A stretch of DNA of 64,000 nucleotides from Terribacillus aidingensis (GCF_900215625.1 NZ_OBEK01000001.1:1-64000), one strand, 5' to 3'; counted from the first letter of the stretch, positions 25,260 through 39,235 are shown. Numbers and translations are program-made. The notes: generated by a model not told the origin, from the letters alone.

Positions 25260-26252
25260 TTATTGCGGCACTTCTACTCCCGCTTCTTCAAAGTAACGCA
25301 ATGCACCTGGATGGAAATCAATGCTCACGCCTTCTACTGCGCTTTCTGGTTTAATAAATTCGGCTTTTTGATGACCAATTTCATCTGTATTTTCATAAAT
25401 AGATTTCGTGATATTGTAAACAAGATCTTCATCCATACCTGCAGTTGTCGCAAGCATTGCATTAACAGAAACTGTCTCTACAGGCTGCTCCAAGCTGTAA
25501 GTACCTTCTTCGATTGTATAGGGTGCATAATATGGTTTCTCTTCAATCAATTGATCAACCTTATCCTTATCCAAGCCCACAACGGTTATATCTGTCGTTG
25601 CAGATAGACTTTCAACTGCGCCTGTTGGTGTACCCGCTGTGATGAAGGCAGCATCAATCGTTCCATCCTGCATGCCAGCTGTAGACTCACCAAAGTCAAG
25701 ATTCTGCACTTCAATATCATCCACTGTCACATCATAGATACCTAGAATATCCTCTGCACTTGCGCTTGTACCGGAACCTGGCGCCCCAATTGATACAGTC
25801 TTACCTTTTAAATCTTCTACCGTTTCAATGCCGCTAGCCTTCGTTGCAACAATCTGGATTGTTTCCGGATAGAGAGAACCAATCGCTTGGATATTATCTA
25901 TGGTTTCTCCTTCGAACATCAATTTTCCTTCTGCTGCATAAGCAGCAATATCTGTCTGGGTAAAGGCAATCACATCATCGTTACCTTCGCTCAGTGTATT
26001 CATATTTTCAACTGATGCTCCCGTAGATGTAGCCCGCGCCTTTACATCATCTACATTAGAGTTAATAATCTCAGCCAAACTGCCTCCTAGCGGATAATAT
26101 GTACCCTCCGTGCCGCCTGTCAGCAAATCAATGAATTGCGGACCTCCTTCAGATGAAGAGCTGTCACTTGTACCTCCGCCGCATGCTGCCAAAATAATAG
26201 TCATTGCCGCTATCATACTAATTACGATAAAAGATCTTTTCTTCATTCTCAT
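25260..26252 (-). CDS. TAXI family TRAP transporter solute-binding lipoprotein
   Basis: 330 residues. Lipoprotein signal ending ILAACGGG (Cys at about residue 24), a Ser-rich linker, then the TAXI signature GGTEGTYYPLGGSLAEIIN. The binding protein captures solute outside the membrane and passes it to the fused permease. It is the first gene of the three-gene operon. TAXI proteins have been linked to glutamate or C4/C5-dicarboxylate uptake, but the ligand here is undetermined. Confidence 0.93.
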   Translation of the reverse strand: MRMKKRSFIVISMIAAMTIILAACGGGTSDSSSSEGGPQFIDLLTGGTEGTYYPLGGSLAEIINSNVDDVKARATSTGASVENMNTLSEGNDDVIAFTQTDIAAYAAEGKLMFEGETIDNIQAIGSLYPETIQIVATKASGIETVEDLKGKTVSIGAPGSGTSASAEDILGIYDVTVDDIEVQNLDFGESTAGMQDGTIDAAFITAGTPTGAVESLSATTDITVVGLDKDKVDQLIEEKPYYAPYTIEEGTYSLEQPVETVSVNAMLATTAGMDEDLVYNITKSIYENTDEIGHQKAEFIKPESAVEGVSIDFHPGALRYFEEAGVEVPQ

Positions 26253-26367
26253 CTCTTCATACCCCCTATTTCTAAATCAGTTCTTTATAAATGTAGCAAA
26301 CCCTTTCAATTATTACAATATTATTTCTATTGAAAAAAGTAAGTTCATTTGTTAGATTATGTACTAT

Positions 26368-26401
26368 AAAAAAGAAACGACGCCAATAATGACGTCGTTT
26401 C
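26368..26401 (-). terminator. Terminator of guaB
   Basis: GAAACGACGTC / GGCGTCGTTTC hairpin followed by TTTTTT on the minus strand, 10 bp after the guaB stop. Confidence 0.85.
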
Positions 26402-26410
26402 AGTTTCTTA

Positions 26411-27913
<1,503 letters not shown>

Positions 27914-28021
27914 CTATATATGGTTAAAATACTTCTATAAAAACCTATTGTTACTTACAATACGCCATGATGCGCGGTTTTTCAACTATATAATCATTGA
28001 AAAATTAATGGAGGATTCTGT

Positions 28022-28978
28022 ATGAAAGATGAAAACGTCTCCACCTTTCTAACCTACCTGGAAGCAGAAGATGCAGCCCTTTCTCTTCTGCAAAATAACT
28101 ATCAGCAACTCGCTATCCCCGATGCAGAAAGCCGGAGCTATCAGAACATAGCTGCTTTCCTGGCTTACTTAAGCCATGGAAAAGCTTATAATTCCTATGG
28201 TAAAGATGCCCCGCTTTTTATGAAGCCTGTCTTATTGTTTTACGGAATGACACATTTTATGAAAGCTAGTTTGCTGCTGATGAGGCCGGCATATCCAGAA
28301 TCAACAGCTGATTTGGCGCATGGGCTGTCGTCTAGAAAACGTAAAAAAAGGGATTATCAGTTCAATCTTGATGAAGTTCTTGTTCAAAAGCGCGGCTTAT
28401 TTCCCTACTTTTCACGATATGTCTGTCAGAAAGATTTACTTTCCATCCAGAAGCTATCTATGGGCGATATGCTTGGTTTAATTCCAGAGTTACAAGATCT
28501 CTTACTGATGCAAGAAGAGAAACAGCATATGGTACCGGCAGAACAGCAGCAAAATACCATTCATCTGCCTTCATCCTTGCCTGATCACTTTCAATATACA
28601 CAGCGCCGTTTCCGTGAACTTCTGCATGCTTTCTCGTTGCAATTGACTAGTGACGACCAGCTGGCTATCCAGACTCCAGATATAATTTGGCAAGCAGCTG
28701 GTCCGCTTTTTTACAGTACAACAGATCAGCAATACCACTTTCTCAAACAGCGAAGCTTAACGGCTATCCATGAGTGCATGGCCCATTATGTACTGCTGTA
28801 TAATCTGAGCATGATTTGCCGTTATGAAACTGAATGGTGGACAGATTTTCTGCATGTGAGTAAACCGCACGAATATCCGCTAATTGTCCGTTTTCTAGAA
28901 ACCACTTGTGAGAAAATTCCGCTGCTAATCGGATCTTTTATGCAGCAGCGCTTTATAGATACAAAAAAAGCACGCTAA
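28022..28978 (+). CDS. yaaC: YaaC family protein
   Basis: 318 residues, soluble, mainly helical. Sequence pattern (YLSHGKAYNSYGKDAPLFMKPVLLFYGMTHFMKA) and position divergent from guaB match YaaC of Bacillus, a conserved protein of unknown function. A GGAGG site precedes ATG 28022. No catalytic motif is evident. It is transcribed toward gyrA, against the main direction, and ends at a bidirectional terminator. Confidence 0.9.
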   Translation: MKDENVSTFLTYLEAEDAALSLLQNNYQQLAIPDAESRSYQNIAAFLAYLSHGKAYNSYGKDAPLFMKPVLLFYGMTHFMKASLLLMRPAYPESTADLAHGLSSRKRKKRDYQFNLDEVLVQKRGLFPYFSRYVCQKDLLSIQKLSMGDMLGLIPELQDLLLMQEEKQHMVPAEQQQNTIHLPSSLPDHFQYTQRRFRELLHAFSLQLTSDDQLAIQTPDIIWQAAGPLFYSTTDQQYHFLKQRSLTAIHECMAHYVLLYNLSMICRYETEWWTDFLHVSKPHEYPLIVRFLETTCEKIPLLIGSFMQQRFIDTKKAR

Positions 28979-28989
28979 ATGCGTGCTTC
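28963..28989. terminator. Bidirectional terminator between yaaC and the HD-GYP gene
   Basis: AAGCACGC / GCGTGCTT hairpin with A and T runs, overlapping the ends of both converging genes. Confidence 0.85.
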
Positions 28990-30061
28990 ATTTGATGACT
29001 TCTTCAATGTGTAAGTCCGGATATTCATTCATCGCTTTCACTTCTCCAGATTCCAGCTCACGGACCATTGGTTTGGTCGGATTACTGCTATCCGTAAAAA
29101 CAATTTCAGCTAGCTGCCCGGAAGATAAACGAACCGTCGTCTTCTGCTGTGCATCAAGAAAAGCTTGAATAAAAGACTGCACCATGGAAGGATCAAATCG
29201 TTCAAATTGCTCGTCCAGTATGATTTCAACTGCTCTGTAAGGAGATACAGCCCGCTGATGAGCCCGTTCGGATATGAGTGCATGATAGGTATCGCAAATG
29301 GAAACAAGACTTGCGAAAGGATGGATTTTATCTTTACTCAGCCGGAGCGGATATCCTGTTCCATCTGCTCGTTCGTGATGCTGCAGAATTGCAAGTTTTG
29401 CTTTTGTGGAAAGATGAGAAACTTGCTCTATCATTCGGTAAGACAGTGTAGGGTGTTTCTCTATATCCTCTCGTTCATGTGCATGTAATCTCCGCTTTTG
29501 CAGAAAATATGGCTGCTTGAGCTTCGCCATCCCGCAATCAGCCAACAAAGCAGCTAAAGCTGTTTGGTTCACATCCGCCTCTGTGTAACCTGCTTTCTGC
29601 AGCACAGCTGCTGCAAGCAGCGCAATTCCAATTGCATGATGAGATACATAGTCTGTCTGCGTCCGATAAGATGGCAAATTGAAAATATTTCCTTCCCAGC
29701 TTGCTGCCTTTTCCATTACCGGTAACAGCATTTGCCGCAAACTAGACGCATCCACTGCAGCTCCGTGCTGCCAAGAAGCAAACTGTTTTTGATATGCATC
29801 TGCTGCTGCTTCCAAGGCATCTAGAAAATTCTGTTCCTTTTTCAGCATCTTTGGCTTTACAAATTCCTTACTTGGAACAAAGCTGGTACCGTCTTCTAAG
29901 TGACTGGCTATTGGTACTTCCTTCACAAGTAATTTTTGCAGATAAAAGATATCCGACTCTGTCAGTATTGTTTTACTCTTTACAAGCGGTAAACCACTCT
30001 TTCCCATCACGTCTGCAGTTACAATACAGCCAGCTACAAGTTGATTAGCTGAGACGATCAT
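28988..30061 (-). CDS. HD-GYP domain protein with degenerate HD dyad
   Basis: 357 residues. An N-terminal part (1-110) of the kind found before HD-GYP domains, then an HD-GYP region with H141-H142, H203, H228-H229 and the G234-T-G-Y-P238 motif. At the place of the catalytic HD (usually LLHDIGK) the protein has LLADCGMAK, so His is replaced by Ala174 while Asp175 stays. HD-GYP proteins hydrolyse cyclic di-nucleotides; loss of a metal ligand makes activity doubtful and a binding or scaffold role possible. It is downstream of gyrA, separated by a terminator. Confidence 0.85.
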   Translation of the reverse strand: MIVSANQLVAGCIVTADVMGKSGLPLVKSKTILTESDIFYLQKLLVKEVPIASHLEDGTSFVPSKEFVKPKMLKKEQNFLDALEAAADAYQKQFASWQHGAAVDASSLRQMLLPVMEKAASWEGNIFNLPSYRTQTDYVSHHAIGIALLAAAVLQKAGYTEADVNQTALAALLADCGMAKLKQPYFLQKRRLHAHEREDIEKHPTLSYRMIEQVSHLSTKAKLAILQHHERADGTGYPLRLSKDKIHPFASLVSICDTYHALISERAHQRAVSPYRAVEIILDEQFERFDPSMVQSFIQAFLDAQQKTTVRLSSGQLAEIVFTDSSNPTKPMVRELESGEVKAMNEYPDLHIEEVIK

Positions 30062-30094
30062 ATCCTACGCACCCTTTCTTCCACTACATTATGT

Positions 30095-30130
30095 AAAAAA
30101 AGCATTCCCACTATGGGAGCGGGAATGCTT
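30095..30130 (-). terminator. Terminator of gyrA
   Basis: AAGCATTCCC / GGGAATGCTT hairpin followed by TTTTTT on the minus strand, just after the gyrA stop. Confidence 0.88.
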
Positions 30131-30134
30131 TCAA

Positions 30135-32660
30135 TCATACTTCTTCGGAATCCTCAGAGTTGTCTGCTTCAGACTGTACTGGTACATCCAGCAATTCTTC
30201 CGAAACACCCTCTATTTCCTCTTCTTGCTCTTTATCAATCCGAGCAACAGTAGCAACTGCTTCATTTTCTTGAATACGAATTAGAATGACGCCCTGTGTA
30301 TTCCGGCCAGTGACGGAGATACTGGCAACAGGCATACGGATTAAGACGCCAGAAACGGTAATAATCATAATATCTTCATCACCACTTACTGGTTTGACAG
30401 CAACCATCTGACCTGTTTTATCCGTAATCTTAGAGGTTAGAATACCTTTACCGCCGCGATTTGTAATACGATATTCTGATTCTGGCGTGCGCTTTCCGAA
30501 TCCTTTTTCTGTAACGTTCAGGATATCGACGCCTTCATCAATAATATCCATTGATACTACCGAATCGTCTTCCCCGCGTAAGCTGATTCCTTTTACTCCC
30601 GCAGCAGTCCGGCCCATCGGACGAATCTGTTCTTCAGGGAAGCGAATCAAATAACCATTTTTCGTACCAATCATGATGTGCTTGTTACCATCAGTCATAC
30701 GAACAGAAATCAATTCATCATCTTCACGCAGATTCAATGCAATCAAACCGCCTCGGCGGATATTGGCAAATTGAGAAAGGGTTGTCCGTTTGGATATGCC
30801 TTGTTTTGTTGTAAAAATCAAATACCAGTCATCAACAAAGTCCTTAACAGGTATCAAAGCATTAATCCATTCGCCTTTTTCAATCTCCAGCATGTTGATA
30901 ATCGGTATACCTTTCGCTGTCCGGCTGAACTCTGGTACTTCATAGCCTTTTGCACGATATACTTTCCCTTTATTAGAGAAGAATAGAATCGTATCATGCG
31001 TACTAGTAGAGATGAGATGTTCAACAAAGTCATCTTCATTCGTTCCCATACCTTGAATACCTCTGCCGCCGCGTCCTTGGCTGCGATATGTGGAAGAAGG
31101 CAGGCGTTTGACATACCCTTGGTGTGTTAAGGTGATGACCACATTCTCTTCTGGGATCAGTGCTTCATCCTCAATAAAGTCTGTTCCGCCGATTACAATC
31201 TCCGTACGGCGCTCATCACCAAAGCGTTCCTTAATTTCAATCAATTCTTCCCGGATGATTTCCAATACTTTCTCATCATCAGCAAGGATTGCTTTCAGCT
31301 CTGCGATAAGTTTTACAAGTTCCTGATATTCCTCTTCAATTTTGTCACGTTCCAAACCTGTCAAACGCTGCAAACGCATATCCAAGATTGCCTGTGCTTG
31401 TTTGTCAGATAGCTCAAAGTTAGTCATTAACGCTTCACGAGCAATATCTGTTGTTTGGGATCCGCGAATCAAACGAATGATTTCATCCAAATTGTCGAGT
31501 GCAATACGTAAACCTTCCAAGATGTGAGCTCTTGCTTCCGCTTTACGCAATTCGAACTCTGTTCTGCGGCGGATAACAATTTGCTGGTGATCCAGGTAAT
31601 GTTTAAGCACTTGCTTCAAGTTCAGGATCTGCGGCTTCTCGTCTACAAGCGCCAAAATGTTAATTCCGAATGACGTCTGCAAAGCTGTATGCTTATACAA
31701 ATTATTCAAAATTACGTTTGGATTTGCATCACGGCGGATTTCAATAACAACGCGCATCCCGTTCCGGTCAGATTCATCGCGCAAATCTGTGATACCTTCA
31801 ATTCGCTTATCACGCACTAGCTCTGCAATTTTCTCCACCAGACGAGCTTTGTTCACTTGGTAAGGAAGTTCTGAAACAAGGATAGTGGATTTACCATTGT
31901 CGTGTTCAATAATCTCTGTATTAGCACGAACAGTGATTGAACCGCGTCCTGTTTCATAAGCCTTCCGAATGCCGCTTCTGCCTAATATTTGAGCTCCAGT
32001 AGGAAAATCAGGGCCAAATATATGTTCATCCATCAGTTCTTCAACGGTGATATCTGGGTTCTTACTAAGAGCCAGGACACCATTAATCGTTTCATTTAGG
32101 TTATGCGGCGGTATATTCGTAGCCATTCCGACCGCAATACCAGACGCACCGTTTACAAGCAGGTTCGGGAAGCGGGCTGGCAATACAAGTGGCTGTCTTT
32201 CGGAACCATCGTAGTTATCGCCATAGTCAATTGTATCTTTGTTGATATCACGCAATAGCTCCATTGATATCTTAGACATACGTGCTTCCGTATACCGCAT
32301 TGCTGCTGCTGAGTCGCCGTCCACAGAACCGAAGTTGCCGTGTCCGTCAACGAGCATGTAGCGATAACTGAAATCCTGCGCCATACGCACCATCGCTTCA
32401 TATACTGCCGAGTCACCATGCGGGTGGTACTTACCGATTACTTCCCCGACAATACGAGCTGATTTTTTATATGCTTTATCAGCATGCATACCCAAATCGT
32501 GCATTGCATAAAGAATTCTGCGGTGTACAGGCTTCAAGCCATCTCTAGCATCGGGCAATGCACGTGCTACGATAACGCTCATTGCATAGTCAAGGAATGA
32601 TGTACGCATTTCTTGACCAATATCTCTTTCTTGCACACTTGGACGTAATTCATCCGCCAT
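30135..32660 (-). CDS. gyrA: DNA gyrase subunit A
   Basis: 841 residues. Breakage-reunion subunit of gyrase: the catalytic tyrosine lies in MRYTEARMS (about residue 123), the quinolone-resistance region [17 protein letters not shown] is wild-type-like (Ser followed by Ala-Val-Tyr-Glu), and six C-terminal beta-pinwheel blades with the GyrA box [10 protein letters not shown] wrap DNA. It ends in an acidic tail ([11 protein letters not shown]...DSEEV). It starts 43 bp after gyrB with an AGGAGG site; both are probably one transcript. Confidence 0.98.
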   Translation of the reverse strand: MADELRPSVQERDIGQEMRTSFLDYAMSVIVARALPDARDGLKPVHRRILYAMHDLGMHADKAYKKSARIVGEVIGKYHPHGDSAVYEAMVRMAQDFSYRYMLVDGHGNFGSVDGDSAAAMRYTEARMSKISMELLRDINKDTIDYGDNYDGSERQPLVLPARFPNLLVNGASGIAVGMATNIPPHNLNETINGVLALSKNPDITVEELMDEHIFGPDFPTGAQILGRSGIRKAYETGRGSITVRANTEIIEHDNGKSTILVSELPYQVNKARLVEKIAELVRDKRIEGITDLRDESDRNGMRVVIEIRRDANPNVILNNLYKHTALQTSFGINILALVDEKPQILNLKQVLKHYLDHQQIVIRRRTEFELRKAEARAHILEGLRIALDNLDEIIRLIRGSQTTDIAREALMTNFELSDKQAQAILDMRLQRLTGLERDKIEEEYQELVKLIAELKAILADDEKVLEIIREELIEIKERFGDERRTEIVIGGTDFIEDEALIPEENVVITLTHQGYVKRLPSSTYRSQGRGGRGIQGMGTNEDDFVEHLISTSTHDTILFFSNKGKVYRAKGYEVPEFSRTAKGIPIINMLEIEKGEWINALIPVKDFVDDWYLIFTTKQGISKRTTLSQFANIRRGGLIALNLREDDELISVRMTDGNKHIMIGTKNGYLIRFPEEQIRPMGRTAAGVKGISLRGEDDSVVSMDIIDEGVDILNVTEKGFGKRTPESEYRITNRGGKGILTSKITDKTGQMVAVKPVSGDEDIMIITVSGVLIRMPVASISVTGRNTQGVILIRIQENEAVATVARIDKEQEEEIEGVSEELLDVPVQSEADNSEDSEEV

Positions 32661-32703
32661 GCGAAAAACCTCCTGTCAATTGCCAGTACCAATACTCTAT
32701 TGG

Positions 32704-34638
<1,935 letters not shown>

Positions 34639-34652
34639 TCACCTGCGTTTCT

Positions 34653-34898
34653 TTAAAGGTTATCTTCTTCTATCATTCTCGGAATCGAGACAGCAGCCCG
34701 TCTTTTCAGTGTTTGCACAGATAAGGGACTCGAATAGATCCCATCTATGGTGACAATGATAGATTTGGCTGCTGTATCATCCGCTTCGTCATTTTCTGCC
34801 CTCTCGGGGTCAACTGTTTTGGCCGCTTGGTCGTATTCCAATATAGCCACAACATCTCTCGCCCTGACGACATTATCCCAACCAATTGACAGAAACAT
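34653..34898 (-). CDS. remB: RemB/YaaB extracellular matrix regulator (DUF370)
   Basis: 81 residues starting MFLSIGWDNVVRARDVVAIL, with the DUF370 end segment SIIVTIDGIYSSPLSVQTLKRR. RemB (YaaB) is reported as a regulator of biofilm matrix genes in B. subtilis; the paralogous RemA binds DNA as a ring. The start at 34898 follows an AGGAGGGG site; the nine upstream codons overlap recF and are rejected. It sits between recF and gyrB as in B. subtilis. Confidence 0.92.
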   Translation of the reverse strand: MFLSIGWDNVVRARDVVAILEYDQAAKTVDPERAENDEADDTAAKSIIVTIDGIYSSPLSVQTLKRRAAVSIPRMIEEDNL

Positions 34899-34899
34899 A

Positions 34900-36024
34900 T
34901 CAAGCCCCTCCTGACTCACGAACAAGCTTGCCTGCTTGGATGTTAAACAGTTCGGCCTGCCTTAATGTGTCATGCTGAATGCCGGACACATTTGTCGTTG
35001 ATACAAAAGTCTGTACTTTTCCTTGTATCGTTCCAAGTAAATGGGATTGTCGGCTGTCGTCCAATTCACTCAATACATCATCCAGCAATAGAATCGGATA
35101 ATCTCCCACTTCTTTATGAATCAGCTCAATTTCAGCCAGTTTCAGGGATAATGCAGTTGTGCGCTGCTGCCCTTGTGAACCGAAGGCTTGTACGTCTTTC
35201 CCGTTCACGTAAAAAGACAGGTCATCACGATGGGGGCCTGCTAATGTTGTCCCTCTTTCCACTTCACGCGTTCTAAGTGCAGAGAATTTTTCTTCATAAG
35301 CTATTCTCAGCGTTTCCTTATCGGATTCTTCTGATACGTCAATATTGGAAAGATATTCTATATCAAGCATCTCCAGTCCCGTAGTAATGCCCTGGTGAAT
35401 GGGCTGGGCCCATTTCCGCAGCAGTCCAAGGAACAAGAAACGTTTTTCTAAAATAATAGCAGCGTGCTCGATCAGCTGCTCTGTGAGCACATCAAGCATC
35501 GTCGGATCAGCTTGACGCCGCTGAAGCAGCTTCAGCAGATGGTTTCGCTGCTTTAATATTTTTTGATATTGTCCAAGGTGATAAATGTAAACAGGCTGAA
35601 TCTGTCCGATCTCCATATCAATAAAACGCCTGCGAATTTGCGGACTGCCTTTCACCAAGTTCAGATCCTCAGGAGCGAACATGACTACATTAAGCGCCCC
35701 GATATAATCACTTAGGCGTTTTTGTTCCAGATGATTCAGTTTTGCTTTTTTGCCTTTGGACGATAATACAATTTCCAGAGGAAACCGCTGTTTTCGCTTT
35801 GAGATGTTCCCTTCTATTTTAGCATATTCTTGGTCCCATTGGATAAGTTCTTTATCTTTCGGAGTCCGGTGGGATTTAGAAAAAGCGAGAACATAGATGG
35901 CCTCCATCAAGTTCGTCTTGCCTTGTGCATTCTCACCGATGATTACATTTACTTTATCGTCGAATTGAAGCTGCAGCTTATCGTAATTCCGATAATGCGT
36001 AAGCGTTAGCTCTTGAATATGCAT
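34900..36024 (-). CDS. recF: RecF DNA repair protein
   Basis: 374 residues, SMC-like ATPase. Walker [14 protein letters not shown] (about 30-42), signature-like [17 protein letters not shown] and Walker [15 protein letters not shown] near the C-terminus. Acts with RecO and RecR at gaps. Beginning [17 protein letters not shown] is the family opening. It ends 1 bp before the remB start, and yaaA ends about 30 bp before it. Confidence 0.97.
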   Translation of the reverse strand: MHIQELTLTHYRNYDKLQLQFDDKVNVIIGENAQGKTNLMEAIYVLAFSKSHRTPKDKELIQWDQEYAKIEGNISKRKQRFPLEIVLSSKGKKAKLNHLEQKRLSDYIGALNVVMFAPEDLNLVKGSPQIRRRFIDMEIGQIQPVYIYHLGQYQKILKQRNHLLKLLQRRQADPTMLDVLTEQLIEHAAIILEKRFLFLGLLRKWAQPIHQGITTGLEMLDIEYLSNIDVSEESDKETLRIAYEEKFSALRTREVERGTTLAGPHRDDLSFYVNGKDVQAFGSQGQQRTTALSLKLAEIELIHKEVGDYPILLLDDVLSELDDSRQSHLLGTIQGKVQTFVSTTNVSGIQHDTLRQAELFNIQAGKLVRESGGA

Positions 36025-36054
36025 GCTCAGGTCCTTTCTGTATCCGGCAAGCTG

Positions 36055-36276
36055 CTATGCCTTTTTGACAATAAATACATCGGATGTCGCTGGCAGCTCG
36101 ACACGATCCTCCGGATACAGCTTCCTGCCGCGTCTGTTTTCTTCTTCTCCATTCACTAGCACCGGATAGTCAGCCAGATACAACTTAACCATTCCGCCGC
36201 TTTCCACAGCATTCACCAGCTTCAGGAATTTACCCAGCTGAATATATTCGGTATTAATCTGAATTTCTTCGTTCAT
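36055..36276 (-). CDS. yaaA: S4-domain RNA-binding protein YaaA
   Basis: 73 residues with an S4-like RNA-binding fold: IQLGKFLKLVNAVESGG, VLVNGEEENRRGRKLYPEDRVEL. It lies between dnaN and recF in nearly all Bacillota. YaaA (also called RlbA) has been associated with ribosome maturation. The start at 36276 has a GGAGAG site. It is separated from dnaN by a terminator and three DnaA boxes. Confidence 0.93.
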   Translation of the reverse strand: MNEEIQINTEYIQLGKFLKLVNAVESGGMVKLYLADYPVLVNGEEENRRGRKLYPEDRVELPATSDVFIVKKA

Positions 36277-36374
36277 TTCCGCTCTCCTTACTTTTAGTGC
36301 CTTCTTATTATTTTACTAAAGTATCCACAACATTGAAAGTTATTTTCATTATGCCCAATTGAACAGACAACATG

Positions 36375-36431
36375 TTATGCACAAAAAAAAGACACCGCCG
36401 ATTGGCAGTGCCTTTATCCACATGTGCATAA
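36375..36431. other. DnaA-box cluster between dnaN and yaaA
   Basis: Three 9-mers: TTATGCACA (36375-36383), TTATCCACA (36414-36422) and, directly abutting in reverse, TTATGCACA (36423-36431). The last ends 1 bp before the dnaN stop codon. They flank the dnaN terminator. Confidence 0.7.
36383..36414 (-). terminator. Terminator of dnaN
   Basis: AGGCACTGCC / GGCGGTGTCT hairpin with an AATC loop, then T8 on the minus strand. Confidence 0.75.
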
Positions 36432-36432
36432 C

Positions 36433-37566
36433 TCAGTACGTACGAACTGGTGTAATCAGCTGCAGCAAATCTTCATCATCAGTTGGACGAATGAGGAATG
36501 GACGCATTGCTCCTGTGAATTCAATTTTCACTTGCTCACTTTCAATAACCTTCAGCGCATCCATCATATACTTGGCACTAAAACTAATGCGCAGTTCTTC
36601 ACCGGAAATTTCTTCAACAGACATTTCTTCTACCACTCGACCAACTTCTGGTGAGTTACTGCTGATTTCTAATTTTCCGGATTCTTGCGTAACAAGTTTC
36701 ACAACGTTATTTCTATTCTCTTTTGCTAGCAAAGATGCACGATCGATAGAACGGAGCAATTCTTTTGTATCAATTTGAAGGACAGTCTTGCTTTCATTTG
36801 GGATCAGACGAGACGTGTCCGGGTAATTACCTTCCAGCAAACGAGAAAGGAAATATAAATGTTTTGTGCGGAAAAGAATTTGGTTATTTGTAATTCGAAT
36901 TTCTACAGGGTCCTGATTTTCATCAAGAATTTTATTCAGTTCTGTCAAACTTTTACCTGGAATGACAACATTTTGGAAATCAAATGCTGCTGAAATCGGA
37001 ATTTGTCGAGATGCTAGCCTGTGACTATCTGTCGCAACAAAATGCAATTGATCATCTTGTACACGAACATTTACGCCAGTCAATAAAGGGCGTGTTTCCT
37101 GTGTAGATACAGCAAATACTGTTTCTTTTATTACATTCTTGAATAAATCCGCAGGAAGTTCAAAGCTGTCTTCACTATGAAGCTTCGGCAGCTGTGGATA
37201 TTCATCAGCATCTTGCCCATTTAATTTAAATTCTGCACTTCCTGAACGAATCGTAACATTTAATTGTCCATCAGATTCAATTTCTACCGCATTCATCGGT
37301 ACTTTTCGTACGATTTCTGGGAAATACTTAGCTTGCAAGACAATGCTTCCTGGTTCTATTTGTTCTACATACACAATTCCATCTTCTTCTTTAGGGATAA
37401 AGGATTCGATTGAGATATCGGAATCACTGCCTGTTAGCGTAATGCCGTCTTCTTTTGCTTCAATCTTCATTCCTGTAAGAATTGGAATAGCTGTTCTGGA
37501 TGAGATTGCTTTCATCACGTCTTGAATACTAGCTAATAGTCGATCACGTTGTATGACAAATTTCAT
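36433..37566 (-). CDS. dnaN: DNA polymerase III beta subunit (sliding clamp)
   Basis: 377 residues, three repeated clamp domains; MKFVIQRDRLLASIQDVMKAISSRT is the family opening and the C-terminal FLIRPTDDEDLLQLITPVRTY closes it. Forms the ring that holds polymerase on DNA. An AGGAGG site precedes ATG 37566. The preceding 190 bp contain the origin unwinding region. Co-transcription with dnaA is expected. Confidence 0.98.
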   Translation of the reverse strand: MKFVIQRDRLLASIQDVMKAISSRTAIPILTGMKIEAKEDGITLTGSDSDISIESFIPKEEDGIVYVEQIEPGSIVLQAKYFPEIVRKVPMNAVEIESDGQLNVTIRSGSAEFKLNGQDADEYPQLPKLHSEDSFELPADLFKNVIKETVFAVSTQETRPLLTGVNVRVQDDQLHFVATDSHRLASRQIPISAAFDFQNVVIPGKSLTELNKILDENQDPVEIRITNNQILFRTKHLYFLSRLLEGNYPDTSRLIPNESKTVLQIDTKELLRSIDRASLLAKENRNNVVKLVTQESGKLEISSNSPEVGRVVEEMSVEEISGEELRISFSAKYMMDALKVIESEQVKIEFTGAMRPFLIRPTDDEDLLQLITPVRTY

Positions 37567-37754
37567 GATAATTGCGTGCCTCCTAAAGGGGTGTTCTTAT
37601 ATTAATTATTATTTATAAAAATACAGTAGTAGTAATAGGGGCTGTGATTATGTGGATAACCACCAAAAAACCCAGTTATGACAACAAAAACACCCTGTGG
37701 ATAATATGTGAATAAAAAAAGAGTTTATGCACGTTTATCAACAGGGCCTTCTCG
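37567..37754. other. oriC: oriC, dnaA-dnaN part: DnaA boxes, DnaA-trios and unwinding element
   Basis: DnaA boxes TTATCCACA (reverse) at 37651-37659 and 37696-37704, variants at 37707-37715 (TTATTCACA) and 37735-37743 (TTATCAACA). Next to the 37651 box lies a GC run (GGGGC, 37638-37642) and then TAG-TAG-TAA-TAG at 37627-37638, the DnaA-trio pattern, followed by a very AT-rich stretch (about 37590-37625). Order and polarity agree with the B. subtilis unwinding region. Confidence 0.9.
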
Positions 37755-39104
37755 TCAGAAAGATTTTAGTCTTTCTTTTATCTCATCAATTTCACGCTGG
37801 AATTCCTGATCCTCACTTAATAGCTTAGATATTTTCTCGTGCGCATGAATGACAGTGGTATGGTCCCTTCCGCCGAATTCTTCACCTATTTTAGGTAAAG
37901 AGAAATCGGTTAGTTCACGAGAAAGAAACATTGCAATTTGACGAGGAAAAGCAATGGCCTTCGTACGTTTTTTTGCACTAAATTCTTCTAAGCGTACGTT
38001 AAAGCGCTCACCGACCAGCTCTTGAATCGCGTGAATCGTAATGACTTTCGGCTTCGAGCTAGGAATGATATTTTTAAGTGCGTCCGCTGCTAAAGAAGCA
38101 TCAATATCCGAGTTTATAAGAGAGGAATAAGCAACAACGCGTATAAGTGCACCTTCCAGCTCTCGGATATTTGTATCTATTTGATTGGCAATGTACAGCA
38201 TAACTTCATTTGGAATATCTAAACCTTCTGCTTTGGCCTTTTTGCGTAAGATGGCAATTCTCGTCTCCAGATCCGGTGGTGTGATATCAGTAATTAATCC
38301 CCATTCAAACCGGGAGCGAAGACGATCCTCTAATGTTGGAATTTCTTTTGGCGGCCGGTCACTGGAAATAATAATTTGCTTATTTTCTTCATGCAGCGCA
38401 TTAAATGTGTGGAAAAATTCTTCTTGTGTTTGTTCTTTTCCAGCCAAAAACTGAATATCATCTATAAGCAAGACATCAATATTTCGGTACTTTGCCCGGA
38501 ATTCTGCTGTTTTGTTATCTCGGATAGCGTTAATGAATTCATTTGTAAATTTTTCGGAAGATAAGTACACCACTTTTGCACCTGGATTATGATCAAGTAC
38601 ATAGTGTCCGATTCCATGCATTAAATGCGTCTTGCCGAGCCCGACACCTCCATAGATGAAAAGCGGATTATAAGCTTTAGCGGGTGCTTCTGCAACAGCC
38701 AGTGATGCAGCATGTGCGAAGCGATTGCCGGATCCGATAACGAATGTATCAAATGTATATTTGCTATTCAGCATCGTTTTTGGTGATTCCGATGCAGTAT
38801 CTTTCGCTGCTGTTTTTGCAGGCACAGCTGGTCTGGCAGCTTCTTCTTCCTGCTGAAATTCCGGAATGATGAACTTTGTCTGCAGGCGATTACCGGTCAC
38901 TTCAAAAAGGGTGTCTCCAATCAAGGAAGAGTAGCTGCTTTCCAGCCAGTCTCTGGCAAACTCATTGGGAGCTTCAATAATTAGGGTATCCTCTTCGAGT
39001 GCGTATGCGTTCGTATTTTTCAGCCACGTATCAAAGCTTGGCTTACTGATTTTCTGTTCAATTGCTTGTAACGTTTTTTTCCATAAATCCTGAATATTCT
39101 CCAA
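37755..39104 (-). CDS. dnaA: Chromosomal replication initiator DnaA
   Basis: 449 residues. Domain [29 protein letters not shown], a variable linker rich in Ala/Glu, AAA+ domain III (Walker [11 protein letters not shown], Walker [11 protein letters not shown]) and DNA-binding domain IV with the signature [20 protein letters not shown]. Binds DnaA boxes on both sides of its own gene and opens oriC. Transcribed away from the upstream box cluster, with a likely promoter at 39236-39264 containing a DnaA box, so autoregulation is probable. Confidence 0.98.
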   Translation of the reverse strand: MENIQDLWKKTLQAIEQKISKPSFDTWLKNTNAYALEEDTLIIEAPNEFARDWLESSYSSLIGDTLFEVTGNRLQTKFIIPEFQQEEEAARPAVPAKTAAKDTASESPKTMLNSKYTFDTFVIGSGNRFAHAASLAVAEAPAKAYNPLFIYGGVGLGKTHLMHGIGHYVLDHNPGAKVVYLSSEKFTNEFINAIRDNKTAEFRAKYRNIDVLLIDDIQFLAGKEQTQEEFFHTFNALHEENKQIIISSDRPPKEIPTLEDRLRSRFEWGLITDITPPDLETRIAILRKKAKAEGLDIPNEVMLYIANQIDTNIRELEGALIRVVAYSSLINSDIDASLAADALKNIIPSSKPKVITIHAIQELVGERFNVRLEEFSAKKRTKAIAFPRQIAMFLSRELTDFSLPKIGEEFGGRDHTTVIHAHEKISKLLSEDQEFQREIDEIKERLKSF

Positions 39105-39235
39105 CAGGCATCCCCCTTTCTGAAAAAATGAAAGAAGCAGTCACTTTAACTAGGAACTGCATCATAGTAGGTATTAAAAGACCTTTTTTTAGGCATAAGA
39201 AAAATACGGACATGCCAAAAAGGCCGTGCAACTCA

